Below, in pieces: positions 37,870 through 51,753 of a stretch of DNA of 64,000 nucleotides. Made by a program: the position numbers and the translations under genes. The notes beneath the pieces are model-generated. The model had not been told where the DNA came from. It saw only the letters and a list, made by a program, of their open reading frames with translations, and did no database searches. The number at the start of each line of letters is the position of its first letter. The stretch's first letter is position 1. Origin of the DNA: Stercorarius parasiticus (taxonomy: Eukaryota > Chordata > Aves > Charadriiformes > Stercorariidae); NCBI GenBank assembly GCA_013396915.1, contig VWZL01000265.1:391163-455162 (forward strand), in the 5' to 3' direction.

Positions 37870-38091
37870 CTACGCACCAGGCTGATCCCCAGCAAACTCA
37901 GGAGATACTGAGGCAGGGAGCGTGGGGGATCCGAGTGGCTCAGAAGCAGCAGGGAAGAGGGTCTCGGACCCAGCCACGCGAGGATCGTCAGCTGCAGCAG
38001 CAATTGCAGAAATTTTCTCCATTCCAGCTCTACCAGAGTCCTGACAGCGCTTGCTGCAGAAAATCTGACTCTCTTTATCTAGAGCTGTGTT
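37870..38091 (-). CDS. DCLK2: DCLK2 last coding exon (C-terminal tail) and stop
   Basis: The - strand acceptor is TTTTTTTTGTTTGTTTTTAG. The exon then reads NTALDKESQIFCSKRCQDSG, RAGMEKISAIAAAADDPRVA, GSETLFPAASEPLGSPTLPA and SVSPEFAGDQPGA, with TAG at 37870-37872. The first 24 residues match the C-terminal exon of human DCLK2 as I recall it (NTALDKEGQIFCSKHCQDSG), which fixes the call and separates it from DCLK1. Beyond residue 24 of the exon the tail diverges. It is rich in Ala, Pro and Ser and lacks the basic end I recall in human. The phase is 0, matching the exon that ends GVSVIM. On the + strand an ORF of 153 codons overlaps it and is a shadow. Confidence 0.92.
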   Translation of the reverse strand, partial: NTALDKESQIFCSKRCQDSGRAGMEKISAIAAAADDPRVAGSETLFPAASEPLGSPTLPASVSPEFAGDQPGA

Positions 38092-41000
38092 CTAAAAACA
38101 AACAAAAAAAACCCAAGGCAAAATATGAAAGCGCAGTTAAATCAAAGACCGGTCTTAACTTAAGGGTTAAAACAATCTACAAGACATTAAGTGCATGCAT
38201 TAGCGCCAGAAAAAAGGAGAAATACCATTAGAAATCTTATATACAGTTAATTGTAGCATTTTGTGGTGCTGGCTTTGGAAAATGTACGGAAAAGTTATCT
38301 GCCAGACATGTGTTTGCCATGATGGTGTGAGTTTAAAATTTTTTGTCTCGCAAGTCTGATGTGGAAAAAAATTTACATGAGTGGTTATGATATGGCAGGA
38401 ACTTGTCATGCTAGCTATTAGCAAAATTAGTGTACCTGTGGTTTTGCACACACAAGGGATCACACGATGCTTAGTAAAAACTTCATAATACATTTTCTTT
38501 AACAAACCACATGGTACAGAAGTGCATCTGTTTGTGAAGATAGATGAAAACCTACCAATTTTTTTTTCTGTCTTAAAGTAAAGGGTCTGCTTTTCTGCTT
38601 CTTGTTGAGAATAGGCAAATGACCTCTTATGAAGCTGACACGGGGCAAAAATGCATCATTTCTGAATACTGTGCTTAAAAATTAGTTTACTGGAGAAGAG
38701 AGTAGCAGGTTAGAATGAAAACTGCAGTAGGTGGATTATCTGGAGTACATGATGTGTCTGCTGAAGCCAACAACTTTCATCCTCTCTGAAGGATAGTGCA
38801 AGTTGTATTGAACCACAGCGTAATGTTTAATTGCCAGTGGAATGTCTAAAGTGACCTAGAGGGAAATATAGTAGTTCCTGTGTCAAAAATATACGTCAAG
38901 ATTGCTTTCTAAGACTTGGAGGGACAGTGTAATTGGTCTTGTTTCACAGTTTGAAGGCTGACACTGATCATTATAAATCCAGATACTTCTTGGCTTAACT
39001 GTTTACTTTGTGGAAGATCTTCAAGTACCGGTGGTAATACAGATTTAAGTTAATACAGTTAAGTTTTAAGTTAAGATTAATTAAGTTCTTCGTGGTTTAC
39101 ACTAGTTATGTAGAATAGTGCAAGGTGCACCTACTCTGGTCACGTACAGCTTGGGCTTTCTACAGTAATCCACAAATGTGTGACACTTTGAACTGAGGAG
39201 CAGAGCACAAATACGTTTCACCTTTGTGGCACCCCCCGCGTACGTATGTGTAAGCATTAGACGACACTGTTATGTGGAATTTCCTATTTTGAGCTGGGAT
39301 GGCCTAATTGTAAAGTAAGGTCAGGTGCTCTGCCTTTTCTTTAGCAATTTCTTTTTTTGATTGATTGCTCAGGTGGACTCGCTTTACTAATGTGAAAATT
39401 TCTATGTAGTCTCAGTGAAGTTTGTCTAATACGCCATTCACTAAAATACGTAGTTTCAGACACTGAAATAATTTTCTGATATAAGTTAAGTTTAGCATGT
39501 ATATTTTCTTCAGATGCGGTTTATTGCATCAAAGTCATCAAGAACAACAGAAATAAGGTACTTACTTAATCTACTTTTTTTCCAAATCGATCATATAGCT
39601 TGGTAGTAAAAACTTATTTCCTTATGGGGTACCCGAATTCAAATTTCTCTTTTACCTGACGGCAAAAAAAGCTGGACCAGTATCTCTGATCTCTAAAATA
39701 GAGGACTTCTAGAATTTGCAGGTATGTGGATGGTGGGCTGTTCTGGAATCGGTCTCACTCAGACTCTCCTGCTGAAACTATTCTATTTTGTATAACGCTG
39801 TGGGCGTGCGCTGCAGCAGGGGAGGTAGCAAGCAGCCTCATGATGCCCCTCATCTCCCCCAGGCCTTCCTGCCAGGCTTTTTCAGACCGAAGTACCGAGT
39901 ATAACAGTTCCCAAAAGAAAAGGTTAAGTATGTTGAATTTAAGGTGGTTTGGGTTTTGTTTGTTTATCGAGTTACAGCATTAGTCTACATGCATACAGGT
40001 ACAAGGAAAAAAATTCAATAGTACACAATTGAATGGTCTGCTAACAATTGACTTTGCAAATGGGGCATGCAAGGAAATGACTAGCTGAACTGTATCCAGG
40101 CTTTTGAGATTCTAATTATCAAAGTACTGCATTTCCTCTTCTGCTTGCTGGAAAGAGAGTTCTGAATAAACCGGTTTCTGCTATTTCAGTGGCAGGATAA
40201 ATTATTTAAAAGGGAAAGAAAATGCTTTCAGGTCACATTGACAGTGGTTTTCTCCTGTGCTCTCCTCACAGCAGCCTCCGATAGTTATCACACCTTGCAC
40301 ACAGCAATACATCCCTATGGAATGCAATTTAATTTAAAAAAAAAAAAAAGTCTGAAGAGGAGGCTTAATTTGACTGTTGCTAAGTAAGAATGTTTCTTAT
40401 TAATTTAGGACTGATTACGTTCCTGACTAGCTCTGTGACACCATACAGGCTGAAATGTTTCCCATAATGTTTTTATTTTAAATGGAGACGATGCTTATTT
40501 CAGCGGTTTTGGATTTTTTGGTTCTGTCTTCATAGGATTCCCATCTTTTTCCAATTGCTGTTGGGTATTGTAAGATACACGCAGGCACAAAATTACTCCC
40601 AAGGGACTAGGCCGAGATACGTCTGAGGAAGTAAAAAATATCTAGTTATATCAGTGTTTGCTTAGAATATTTAAAATATGCATCACCTCATACAGAAAAC
40701 TTTTTTGTAAGTGTTTAAAAGGTTTTTCCTTTACTGTTTTTGTGCGGCTGTTAAAGCTTTTTCCACTTCAGACTGGCTGAGTTATTTCTCCTTTCTTCTT
40801 GTTAAAAATGGAGAACATGAATTTTTTTGTGCAGCAGAACAAAGCATCGCAGTTAGTACGTACCATTGCCTTGGACCTACTCAGAGGAAAGCAATGCAGG
40901 CATTGGGAAAGGAGGAAAAAAGGAAGGAAGCAAGGGACAGAAACTAGACTTACTTTAAGCAGAACTAACACAATTGCAACAAATTTAGATTTACAGAACA

Positions 41001-42865
41001 TTTTGAAATTGACAAAAAAACCCACCAGTAATGAATTAACAGCAACATGCTTTGAGGGGCAGAAAGAGTCTCCTGTGCAAGAGCACTGAAGTAGGTATGT
41101 GCAGTTTTACTTATCTGCCACATGATGGTATTATCTGCATTGGCCAGATGACAATATTGGAATGAAGTGATGCTAAAAGGGATTCCATTACATATGCAGG
41201 TGGACTGATATAGCAATGCACTGCAATACATGAGAATTACAATACTGTGCTTGTCTGAATCAATGTTTTTAAGCAATGAGTGCTAGTACAAGTGAAGAAC
41301 TTCTTAACATGAAGATAACGAAATTTCAATGCTCTAGATAAACCAGGGCAAGAATAACAAATTGAGGGCTTAACCCTCATTAGATTACAGTGTTTTGAAC
41401 AAGAAGTTACTTTCCCTTCCGCAATAACCGGGAGCTGCATTCAGAAATAAATACTTATGTGTTATATCCTTCCATACCTGTTAGAAGGAAATAAGGCAGG
41501 AGAAGGGAAAATTAAGTGTTTTAATGAGGTCTGCTTTCCTGGCTGAAGGAAGGTCAGTAGCTAACAGAATCAGAGAAAACCCACACCAATAAGCAGCCAG
41601 AAGCTACGCTGTGTCAGAGATCTGAGACAGGCTTAAGTGGCATGCAAGTTGGAGAGGGGCTGGGAGTTAGAATTAAAATTGCTCTTATTACATATAGTAC
41701 ATTTTATACCAGTTTTCAGCTTCAGGCTTATCCATAGTCTCAACAGTATAAAGAATGAAGCTCTGAAGTCCCTCTCAAACTGTCAAGTCAAACTGTCAAA
41801 CGAAATGTAGACAACAGCATGAACCTGAAATCTATTTTCTGACTTATCTCATTTTTATTTTATGTTACCGCTTTTCCTACATTTAAATCTTTGGCCGATT
41901 TAATGCACATAAATGTATTTGCAAAAGCGTGTATGTACGCAGAAACACTATTTAAATTTACCTGCTTTCAGACGATTAAAACAATTCTTTATTAACAAAA
42001 GTGGGCTGGACTTTGAGAGCAATTAATACTAACAGGGAGGTGCGGGGGTGGAAATCGCTGTGTTACTACTACAGATGGTTTTATTTTTCTTTCAGTAACC
42101 AAAGATCCTCTTTGTGTGCAGTGTCCATCGTTGCATTAGACCAGAATGGACCGCAATAAGAACAGAATGGACGTTCAATCTCTAGAGCAGCTGCATATTC
42201 TCTGCAAAAGCGAAGTGCGGTTCTAAGCACTGATAACAGGAAACTCCATTTCTTCTGCCATGATTCACACATCTGCCTGCTGGAATTACTGTTTATGTAA
42301 GTTCAACTATAGGTCATCAGGGTTCCTTTGTATGCTTTGAAGAAAGTTCCCCTCTAGGGAACAGAAAAAACCCTGCAGGGGTTGAACTGGGACAAAATTA
42401 ATGATGTGGTAAACATTCGATACTACGAAGAAAGTTTCTGAAATGGAGTCTTGTTTCCCGGCAAGCGTAGCGTTGAAAAACAGCACGCTCAAGATCAAGC
42501 AATACTTGGTCAGGCAGAGGGGAAGAGCCTACTTAACTAACTAGGTGGTCAGTATGATAAAAAATTACAGTTTTTATAATGAAAGATATTAAATCATCAA
42601 TAAGCTTCATTTCAACATACAACTACTTAGTGTTTCCGTGTTTCTGTTTGAAAGCTTGTTTTTATAGCTTAGCTAGCACGCTGTGATAGACTCGGTTGCT
42701 CTCAAGCGATGATGAGACAATCCACACTATACATAAATGAAGACTAGAATTACAGACTATTCTAGCTTTGCTTTTGCTATTCTTGCACCACACATACTCA
42801 TAGAGCACTGTTAGGAAACTATGCAAAGTATAATATCAATGTATAAAAATGTGAATTTCTCTTAC
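38092..42865 (-). other. DCLK2: DCLK2 last intron, 4.8 kb
   Basis: This is AT-rich noncoding sequence bounded by GTAAG (- strand, 42865-42861) and TTTTTAG (38092 side). A decoy exon-like ORF at 41237-41434 was considered and rejected. Confidence 0.88.
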
Positions 42866-42982
42866 CATGATAACAGAAACCCCAGCAGATGTGTTATTTT
42901 GCTTGGGTAGGGTGTTATTAAAGTGCTGCTTCAGTTTACCTGTTACTTCAGCTTGCATATTATTCTCCTGGGAAGCATCATC
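42866..42982 (-). CDS. DCLK2: DCLK2 coding exon after the kinase domain
   Basis: It encodes 39 residues, DDASQENNMQAEVTGKLKQH then FNNTLPKQNNTSAGVSVIM, with the acceptor TTATACAG and donor GTAAG, phase 0 on both sides. DDASQENNMQAEVTGKLKQHFNN is the segment right after the kinase domain in DCLK2 as I recall it. DCLK1 has a clearly different sequence there (GLPENEHQLSVAGKIKKHF). This is the strongest paralogue-discriminating exon in the window. Confidence 0.95.
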
Positions 42983-44172
42983 CTGTATAAGAATAAACAC
43001 AATATTCCAGTTTTAGGAGAAAACCAAAAGTATGTTTGAATGCAGCTGAGTAAAAGAGAAGTTTCCAATTAGCCTCCCTGCTTTTTAACCTGAAGTAAGT
43101 GTTCAGACAGGCAGCCCAAAAGTGAATGCACTCTGCTAGGTGAGATACAGTTCAAATGGGTTAAGATAAATTACAGAGGAAAGGAACGTAGCAACCACTG
43201 TTTTACGTATGAAGTTCTGTTTCTTAAAATGCCATATGATGCTATATACTTTGATTTGTCCCATAATTATAAGCTGTGAGTTTGATTCAAGCAGGTTAAA
43301 AGTAATATGCTTGAAATAATGTTAAAAATAAAAAGCATATTTGTCATTTGGCTCTCCTTTAAATCAGCATTTTAAACGGTCCATCATGTCCTAAGTGTGA
43401 AAAAATTATACAGTACCATAAATAGGTTTGCGAGGAGCTGTTAGGCATAGACAAACTCATTACAGTTGTCATCTCTTGTTTGAGGGAACTTCATAGATGA
43501 TATTCAGTTCCTCTTTTAAAATGTGTGTGGAAATAAACATTGACTATGTACATGTAAACCTAGTATTTATTAATAATGAACTCATTTTCAATCAATAAGC
43601 AATGCACTTTGGTGCTCCCCATTGCTGCTGCCCAAAAAGACGAAGAACCCGGCAGGCATCAGCTTAGTGCCTATGTTAAATTAGGTATTCTATTTGCTAA
43701 TTTTATGTCTCTTATGAAGCTTGAAGTGCTTCAAGAAACAGATCATACTTTAAGTAGCACCGCAGCAAGTAAGATGCCAACATGCACAACCGGTGCTTCC
43801 AACACACATTTTTGAGATGACCCTTTTCTAGGCTGAATGTGAAATAATAACAAAAAAGATGCCCAAGTCAGACATCTGCCTGTCGCCTTATGTTTAAGCG
43901 GGATTATAGCAACCCCCGGCACCTGCTAATGGCAGGCAGCAAGTGTTACCCTCAACTCTATTCTTTCAGAGCACAGACGCTAACGCTGCTGGCAGAGCTG
44001 AAGCGAACTTCAGGCTCTTGCTGTTCTCTTTTATGTGGAAAAGGGACTAGTGGTTTAATAAACAGAAATGGGCACAGTAGAAGTGTATTGCTGCTTCTGA
44101 AAACTACACTTTAACGGCTAGATTTACAGATTTAATATCGAATTAGAGACAAGTAAAATGCAATTTACTCAC
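42983..44172 (-). other. DCLK2: DCLK2 intron, 1.2 kb
   Basis: This is a GT-AG intron with nothing recognisable inside. The 79-codon + strand ORF at 43576-43815 is probably chance. Confidence 0.85.
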
Positions 44173-44253
44173 TGACACCCAGGGATGGCTTAGGATTTGT
44201 GCTGCTGTATATCGGGCTTCAGCATTCACATGTAACATCAGGCTAATTAACTC
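44173..44253 (-). CDS. DCLK2: DCLK2 coding exon, kinase C-lobe end
   Basis: It encodes ELISLMLHVNAEARYTAAQI then LSHPWVS (27 residues), followed by GTGAGT. RYTAAQILSHPW is the conserved subdomain XI region of CaMK-group kinases, with the invariant Arg. The acceptor is odd: a long pyrimidine tract (T10-C-T10 on the - strand) runs into AAATAAAG before GAG, so a perfect AATAAA sits one base from the exon. Confidence 0.95.
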
Positions 44254-44982
44254 CTTTATTTAAAAAAAAAAGAAAAAAAAAAGAGTTTAAGGAGAGTTGG
44301 GAAAGATATTACAATGGAAAATATTGTTGCATCAAGTTCTTCTCAGTGCAATTTTCTTGCTACCCGAGTGAAAAAAATCCCAGCTTACGCTGATACCACA
44401 ACCAGTGATACCAGTGCGACTTCAGTGGAATAAAAAATTCGCCCTTTAGGGCAAATACCAACTTCCTTATTGTATTCATGTTTCACTGAGTCTTTTGAAA
44501 CCAGATGAAAAGGAAATGTTAAAAAAAAAATCAGCTATGATGTTCCAGTTTGTTCTCTATATATTCATGCAGGTGACCAGAACGAAAATAAACTCTTCTA
44601 TGGGCAGTGTACATGCAACAGTCCATAAAGAGTACACATGAGAGGCAAGAAACTGCATCTGAAATTCAAGAAACTGCTGAAACTATTTGAAAACTATGCT
44701 CTCTTCTGTGTTGCTCCAGCAGAATAAAAGGCATTTAACTCATTTCATCAGCTAAGGATCATCTGGTATAGGAAAAACCAGATAGACACAAAGAGAAGAA
44801 TGCTTAATTCTACTAATTATGTGGTGAATCCCAAAATATTTGGTATCGTGGCTTTTGATTGTATTTTAGAGACACTACAGCAGCTGTCTTCAGCTTTATC
44901 AAATATTTCCATAGGCCGCCTCTGTTAACAGTACCTACAGATATGATAAGCCTTAAGTGGTCATTGATGCAAAGCAGTCTGT

Positions 44983-45005
44983 AAAAAAAAAAAAAAAAAA
45001 AAAAA
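44983..45005. repeat. Poly-A/T run of 23
   Basis: Twenty-three uninterrupted A residues on the + strand. No clear retrocopy sequence precedes it. Confidence 0.9.
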
Positions 45006-45776
45006 TCCAAAACAGCTTTCTTCAGTTGTTTATTCATTCAAGTTTTATCTTATGCAACTAACAACTAGTTTACTGGTGTAATTCCTAGGTCTACAAACCT
45101 ATTAAGACAAATGCATCCCCCTCCCAAAGAAACAACTTCATGTACTGGGAGCTAAATCCCCCCTCAAAAAACCTTTTATAGCCTCCAAATTGTCAGTCTT
45201 CATATTCTTATCAAGAGTATTTCAAGGCGATTCTTCATCTCTTCGGTTTTGGGAAATGGCTTCTTCAGGCAGATAATCACATACCTAACTGAGAGGTTTC
45301 CCAACCAGCCAAGCTATTTGGTCTGTGTAAGTCTGAAGTGAAAGGTCACCTTCAGTACCAAGATGGAGGGCCTTGTTTGTGCAGAATGCATGTATGGAAG
45401 AGTGCGAGGTGACTGGATCTCAGGAAACGTTGGCAAATGGATAAACAGCCTTTGGGAAATGCAGAAAAAACCGCAACTTCTCATTGGCTGGGTAACAAAT
45501 AATCTCCACTTACTAATTAGAGCCCTTGAATATCATTCAGAGCACGTTACTGAATTAGCTTGAGAAGTGGGGCTTAAAAGCTGGAACCTTTATCCTAAAG
45601 ACACAATCATTTTAAATGCAAATGGCAAGGATAACACGAGAACTATTAGCAACGGCAAATCAAGCTGGCTGCACCTCTTGAAAAGTTCTAATAACTGGCT
45701 CAAGTGAAATAAATAGGAACAAATGATGTCAATTGCATTCAGGCCACATCATAGCAATAATTTCTCTTTTTTAAAA

Positions 45777-45793
45777 GGGGAAGGGAGGGAGGG
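45777..45793 (+). other. Potential G-quadruplex motif
   Basis: Four G runs (GGGG, GGG, GGG, GGG) are separated by loops of 2, 1 and 1 bases. It lies on the template strand of the DCLK2 intron. Confidence 0.55.
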
Positions 45794-46108
45794 AGTAGGA
45801 GGGGAAAATTCAGAGAGACACTTATTTTACAGCTCAAGCACTGAATCTGCTATAACAGTCCATCATTAAGTAAACTGAATAGCATGTGATGCTCACTGAA
45901 CGCAATTGGCTTTCTGCTACACTTACTCAGACAATAACATGATGGCCTGCAAAACCTGAGCTTTCATCAAGCACTGTTAAGCTAGCTAACTAAAAAGGCA
46001 CAGCAGCTGGAAGAGTCTGTCCTCAATCTTCTATTCTGCCTTTCCACCAGAGCACAGTCTTCAGCGGCTTGTCAGAAAACTATTTCAGGTTGGAAAACGT
46101 ATCAGTAC

Positions 46109-46205
46109 CTTTGCTGAATCAGTGATGTTATCCCAGTAGGGAGATGGAAATTCCAGCTTCCCAACAAGTATCTGATCAAAGAGGTCTTCCTGAAGGTTGT
46201 TTTCA
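46109..46205 (-). CDS. DCLK2: DCLK2 coding exon, kinase C-lobe
   Basis: It encodes (S)[19 protein letters not shown] then [13 protein letters not shown], with acceptor CTGCAG and donor GTACTG. The first base completes the Ser codon begun by the previous exon (AG|T). It covers subdomain X of the CaMK-like kinase fold ([14 protein letters not shown]). Confidence 0.95.
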
Positions 46206-47788
46206 CTGCAGAACAGCAGTAATGAAACAGATCATGAGAAAGAAGTCAATTTTTCATGCAAATTTTTAACTTGATTTGGGGATGGAACAGAAACGATGTT
46301 ATATGAAGTACCATAAATGCATAATTTGCAAGTTTATATAGTGGCGGCACTTCTGAGGTGTTTGCCACAGTTACACTGTCAGGAGTGATGAGAATAGCAA
46401 AACTAATATATTGAGGTGAAAAAAATATATATTGAGGTGAAAGGAGAGAGAAATAGAGACTGCATAGCTAACAAGAACAGGAAAGGTGATTTTAAAAAAA
46501 GTCACTTGCCAGCCTACTTGTAAAGGACCTGCTACAGAAACCATATGATAGGGGGAAGAAGTGTAGTGAAATGAGCCTCTTCTGCTAAACTATCACGACA
46601 GGAGAATTTTCAAAATTCAAAGAGATATGGAAAACACATGATGATACATTTAGTTTACTGAGTATTGGCAGACTACTGATAATGAAAGCATAAGTAGTTT
46701 TGTTTCGAAATCATGGCATCATGAATCTTCAGGGATCAACAGCAGCAGGCTTTTTGTTTTTTAACCTCTGTTGGCCCTAGCCACTGTGAACATCCACCCA
46801 ACCTACTTCTGCGATGAACACTTCACCTCTTGGGGCAGTTTTGCAATAAATATTTATTAAGCCTGGTTAAGACTTGATTCTATTATTCTCCCTAATAGCA
46901 TGGGTATGGACATTCTCCACGCCCAACCCCCAAACTCTATTTAAAGCAATTGCCATTTGTTTGTATAATGTATCTTTCAAAACATGTTTTCAGTTTTAAA
47001 CATGAACTAACCACATGCAAAAAAGCCCCACCTAAAGTAAATGATAATTTTTCCATTGACAATTGTTTATATTGTATTCTTTGCAAAATATTCAGTCTCG
47101 TGATTTTTTGTTAAAACCTAAGTACTTTGCTGTAAAAATGGATAAAAAGACTGCACAAACTTATATTCTCCGCTTAGAAGTTAAAAGGAGAATTCCCTGT
47201 TGAACGTGCCTATTCCTTCTCATTCCCTGGCCAAAAATTTGCTAGAGGCACAAAGCATATCCACGTGGTTTTTAGAACTCATACGTATTGTGACATCAAG
47301 TAGCAAGAATCGTGTTTGCAAACTCCATATGACACTTATCAAAAAGATTAACAAGGTTAAAAATGCAACATAAGCAAATTCTTCCCCTGCCCTCAGCTTC
47401 CCGTTAAGCCTCACCCTTGACACCACAAACCAGTAAGTTGCTGTATCCAAACAGAAACACTAGAGGGCAAAGCACGCGCGTTCATTGCACTGGGATACAC
47501 ATAGCAGACAAAAGGAAAAGAAACGATGCCCTCACACCACCATTATCCCTGTACACCGCAGTAAACCAGTTGCTCCCTTAGAAAAATAAGTAAATAAAAT
47601 AATTGATCCCAAAACCTGACAAGAGGGACAAGTGAAAATCATTTTAAAAAGAGAACAAAAAGGTAAAGAAAATGCGTCAATCTAATTTTTTTTCCCCAGG
47701 ATGTCTTCTTCAGGGAAATAAATAAGACTTGCTTAGAAAAGAACTTGGTTCTTCACTGTTTTTCCCTTTGACATACAGGGACACCCAC
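46206..47788 (-). other. DCLK2: DCLK2 intron, 1.6 kb
   Basis: A GT-AG intron with no recognisable element beyond a short tandem TATTGAGGTGAAA pair near 46410-46442. Confidence 0.85.
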
Positions 47789-47866
47789 CTGCGAAAAGGT
47801 GGAAATCCACATAACAGTATGTATGTGATCACACCTGCAGCCCAAATATCCACCTTTAAGCCATAC
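47789..47866 (-). CDS. DCLK2: DCLK2 coding exon, kinase subdomain IX
   Basis: It encodes [20 protein letters not shown] then FPPFR, between the acceptor TTTTCTCAG and donor [26 protein letters not shown] is the subdomain IX signature (DxWxxGV) of CaMK-group kinases. The phases (one base in, two out) match both neighbours. Confidence 0.96.
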
Positions 47867-49319
<1,453 letters not shown>

Positions 49320-51606
49320 CTAGAATCAGCAAAATAAAAAGAGAATGAGGAGGAGAACACCTGCATTTTTAAAATCCTTTAATTTGTTTGGAAAATAATA
49401 ATCATCACATCAAGAAGATAGGAAAAAGAGGTAACTTCCACAGCCCTGTAGGGAAAGAAGAGAAAAACGGTATGACCATTGATTGCCACAGTGCAGCTGG
49501 AGCTAGTAGTGTTCAGTCGAGCTGTCTGACAGCTAAATAGGTCAGACCATGATATAGCCCTCAAGCAATTAGAGGTGGGAAAAGAAAACCCAATCCTAGA
49601 ATGCTGAGAAGTTTTAAATATATTAAGAAAAATACAATACTATGCTTCCGTTTGATTGGCACTTAGTTTAAAATGGGATCAGCAGCTACAATGAGATTTG
49701 TTTAACATCTCTCACTAACTTAGCATAAATCTAGTCAGTTAGCATACTGGATATTTCATAGGCAAATGTCTTCCCTAAGCTTAGTCTAGGCAAGTTCAGT
49801 ACAGGAGTGAGAAAGCTGACTGAGAAGTGTTAAGGTTTCTGTGCAGACCCAAGCGCATCTTACCAAAAGCCCCATAAAGAATCTAGCACATCTTGTTCTG
49901 AGTCATTTTGTTGACAAAAGAAGCTGAATTTTAATAGAAAGAAAAGTGTCATATGACAGCTATATCAAAAGTAAATCAAACCAGCAAAGGGAATACCCCT
50001 AACAAATTAATTTTAGTTTTGTTCTTAAAGTAAAATATTTATGTTAAACCGTTTTCAAGAACGTAGATTTCTAGAATGTAGGGCTCCAGCATCTCCAGAA
50101 GAGCTGGATTTATTTCGTTTCCTCAAACAGCTGAACATTGCTAAGGTCGCAATACCTTCCTCCATTCCCCTGTGTAATTCATCTAATTAATGGAAACACA
50201 TTCTTCTTGATATAACACCTTCCTATCTGCTATTACTCTTAGAGTTTGTATTTTGAAATCCATGACTAGTAAAAAGAATGTAATTCAGACAGCTGCATGA
50301 CCCTGTGCAAAAGAACTAACTACTTGCAATTATAGGTAGCAATTGATGAGAATTATTTGCATTTACATTCAATACCAGTATGTCATCTTAACATTCTGCC
50401 AATCTGTCAATCACAGTGAATAAGATTTGCATCTGTTGAGTAATCTCTTTAGGCTTTCTAGGCAGAAAGGACATCTGCGCCTATTTATAACCTATTCAAT
50501 CACTAACTAGAGCTTAAAATTTCTTTGGACTGGCTGTGTTTGAGGATGCACTGATAATAAGTGAGACTTCCACCTTCATTTTCTTTCTCATAAGTGCCAT
50601 GTTGCTGTGACTACATTTTCCAGGAGAAGCACCCCTCCCTTCCTTTTGCTAAACAATCTGATTTATTTGAGGGCTTATTTAAATTGCTAAACACTGCCAG
50701 TGGAATTAGTTGGGAAAGAATTGACTATTAATTGGGAAGTATTTTCAACTTACAGCCCTATCCTTGTAAATAGTTCACAGTCCGGTCTGGGATAAGCCAT
50801 GACTCCTACTCTAGATGCAACCTCATTAACAGGATTGACAAACACCAGAGAAGGTTTTAAGAAATGCCTACCAAGTGTTGATGAAAGCTACTAGCATTCC
50901 TGATGGCTCAAAGCAGGGGAGATTATGGCTCTGTTTGTTCAGTGCACAATACATAATACCTAATACCAAATACGTAATAAGTAAGTATAACCTCTGTGTA
51001 TAAGCAAGGTACCACACTCTAACCCATCCTGTGAACTGTAGTCTAAGCACCTCCCAAAGCAGCCTGATTCATGGTAATTCTTGTCAACACAGTTATTTTA
51101 TGTCTCTGCTGAAAACAAAAGTAGTCAGTTCCCCCCAGGACAAAATAAATGTATGTACAGAGTTAATTCATGGCTGGAACACTGGTAAATCACCAGAAAG
51201 ATGTTCCTACTGTGACAGTGAAAGAAAAAAAATACAAAATTGCTTGAGATAACCATATGATCGTTGAAAGAAATGGCACTCAGCCCACCTCTTCTCCCAC
51301 TTGCAAACTATGATAAATAATTCATCAACATAGCTTTAAAATTCATTGTTTTGTAAGACAATACTCCTGCTTATCCAAGTGGCAGCCAATCAAAATGTAA
51401 ATAAAGAGAGGTCTAAGGACAGGTTTGAGCAGAGCTCATTTGGGTTATGGTGATTGCTATCTCATGGCAGAAGATTTATTTCATACATACTTATCCTAAA
51501 TTAATATTCCTGCTGTTCTCTGCTCAGGTCCTTGACATTTATATACAAGCATTTGCATTAATGAGAACAAAGTAAGAGAAAATATTAGAAAATAAATGGG
51601 ACATAC
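49320..51606 (-). other. DCLK2: DCLK2 intron, 2.3 kb
   Basis: AT-rich noncoding sequence. Nothing recognisable was seen. Confidence 0.85.
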
Positions 51607-51753
51607 CAGGAGATTTTCTGGCTTGATGTCTCTGTGCACAATGTTGAGACCATGAAGGTATTTGAGTGCGCTGGCTAGATTGTAGACCATTGCACTCCCA
51701 TCTCGCTCTGTGTATTTTGTAGAAGAAGTGATAGCATCAAATAGATCTCCTCC
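51607..51753 (-). CDS. DCLK2: DCLK2 coding exon with the catalytic HRD loop
   Basis: It encodes 49 residues, [40 protein letters not shown] and RDIKPENLL, with donor GTATGT and acceptor ACTTAG, phase 0 on both sides. HRDIKPEN contains the catalytic base Asp, the Lys that assists phosphotransfer in Ser/Thr kinases and the metal-binding Asn. Confidence 0.97.

Larger units (their letters stand above)
44254..46108 (-). other. DCLK2: DCLK2 intron, 1.9 kb, with homopolymer and G-run motifs
   Basis: It contains a 23-base A run (44983-45005) and a G4-type motif GGGGAAGGGAGGGAGGG at 45777-45793 on the + strand. It has no exon or transposon that I recognise. Confidence 0.85.

Noticed and set aside
37770..38231. 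153-codon + strand ORF
   Set aside because: It is the antisense shadow of the DCLK2 last exon.
41237..41434. Minus-strand ORF reading LPVIAEGKVTSCSKHC after a plausible AG, looking like the DCLK2 last exon
   Set aside because: It shares only the five residues CSKHC with the human tail. A far better last exon in the correct phase (NTALDKESQIFCSKRCQDSG) is present at 37870-38091, so the match is chance.
42081..42272. Minus-strand ORF with MDTAHKED, reminiscent of NTALDKE
   Set aside because: There is no splice acceptor at the right place, the frame stops soon after, and the true exon is at 37870-38091.
44983..45005. A23 run as the tail of a processed retrocopy
   Set aside because: No gene-like sequence or polyA signal precedes it on the + strand and no target-site duplication was seen.
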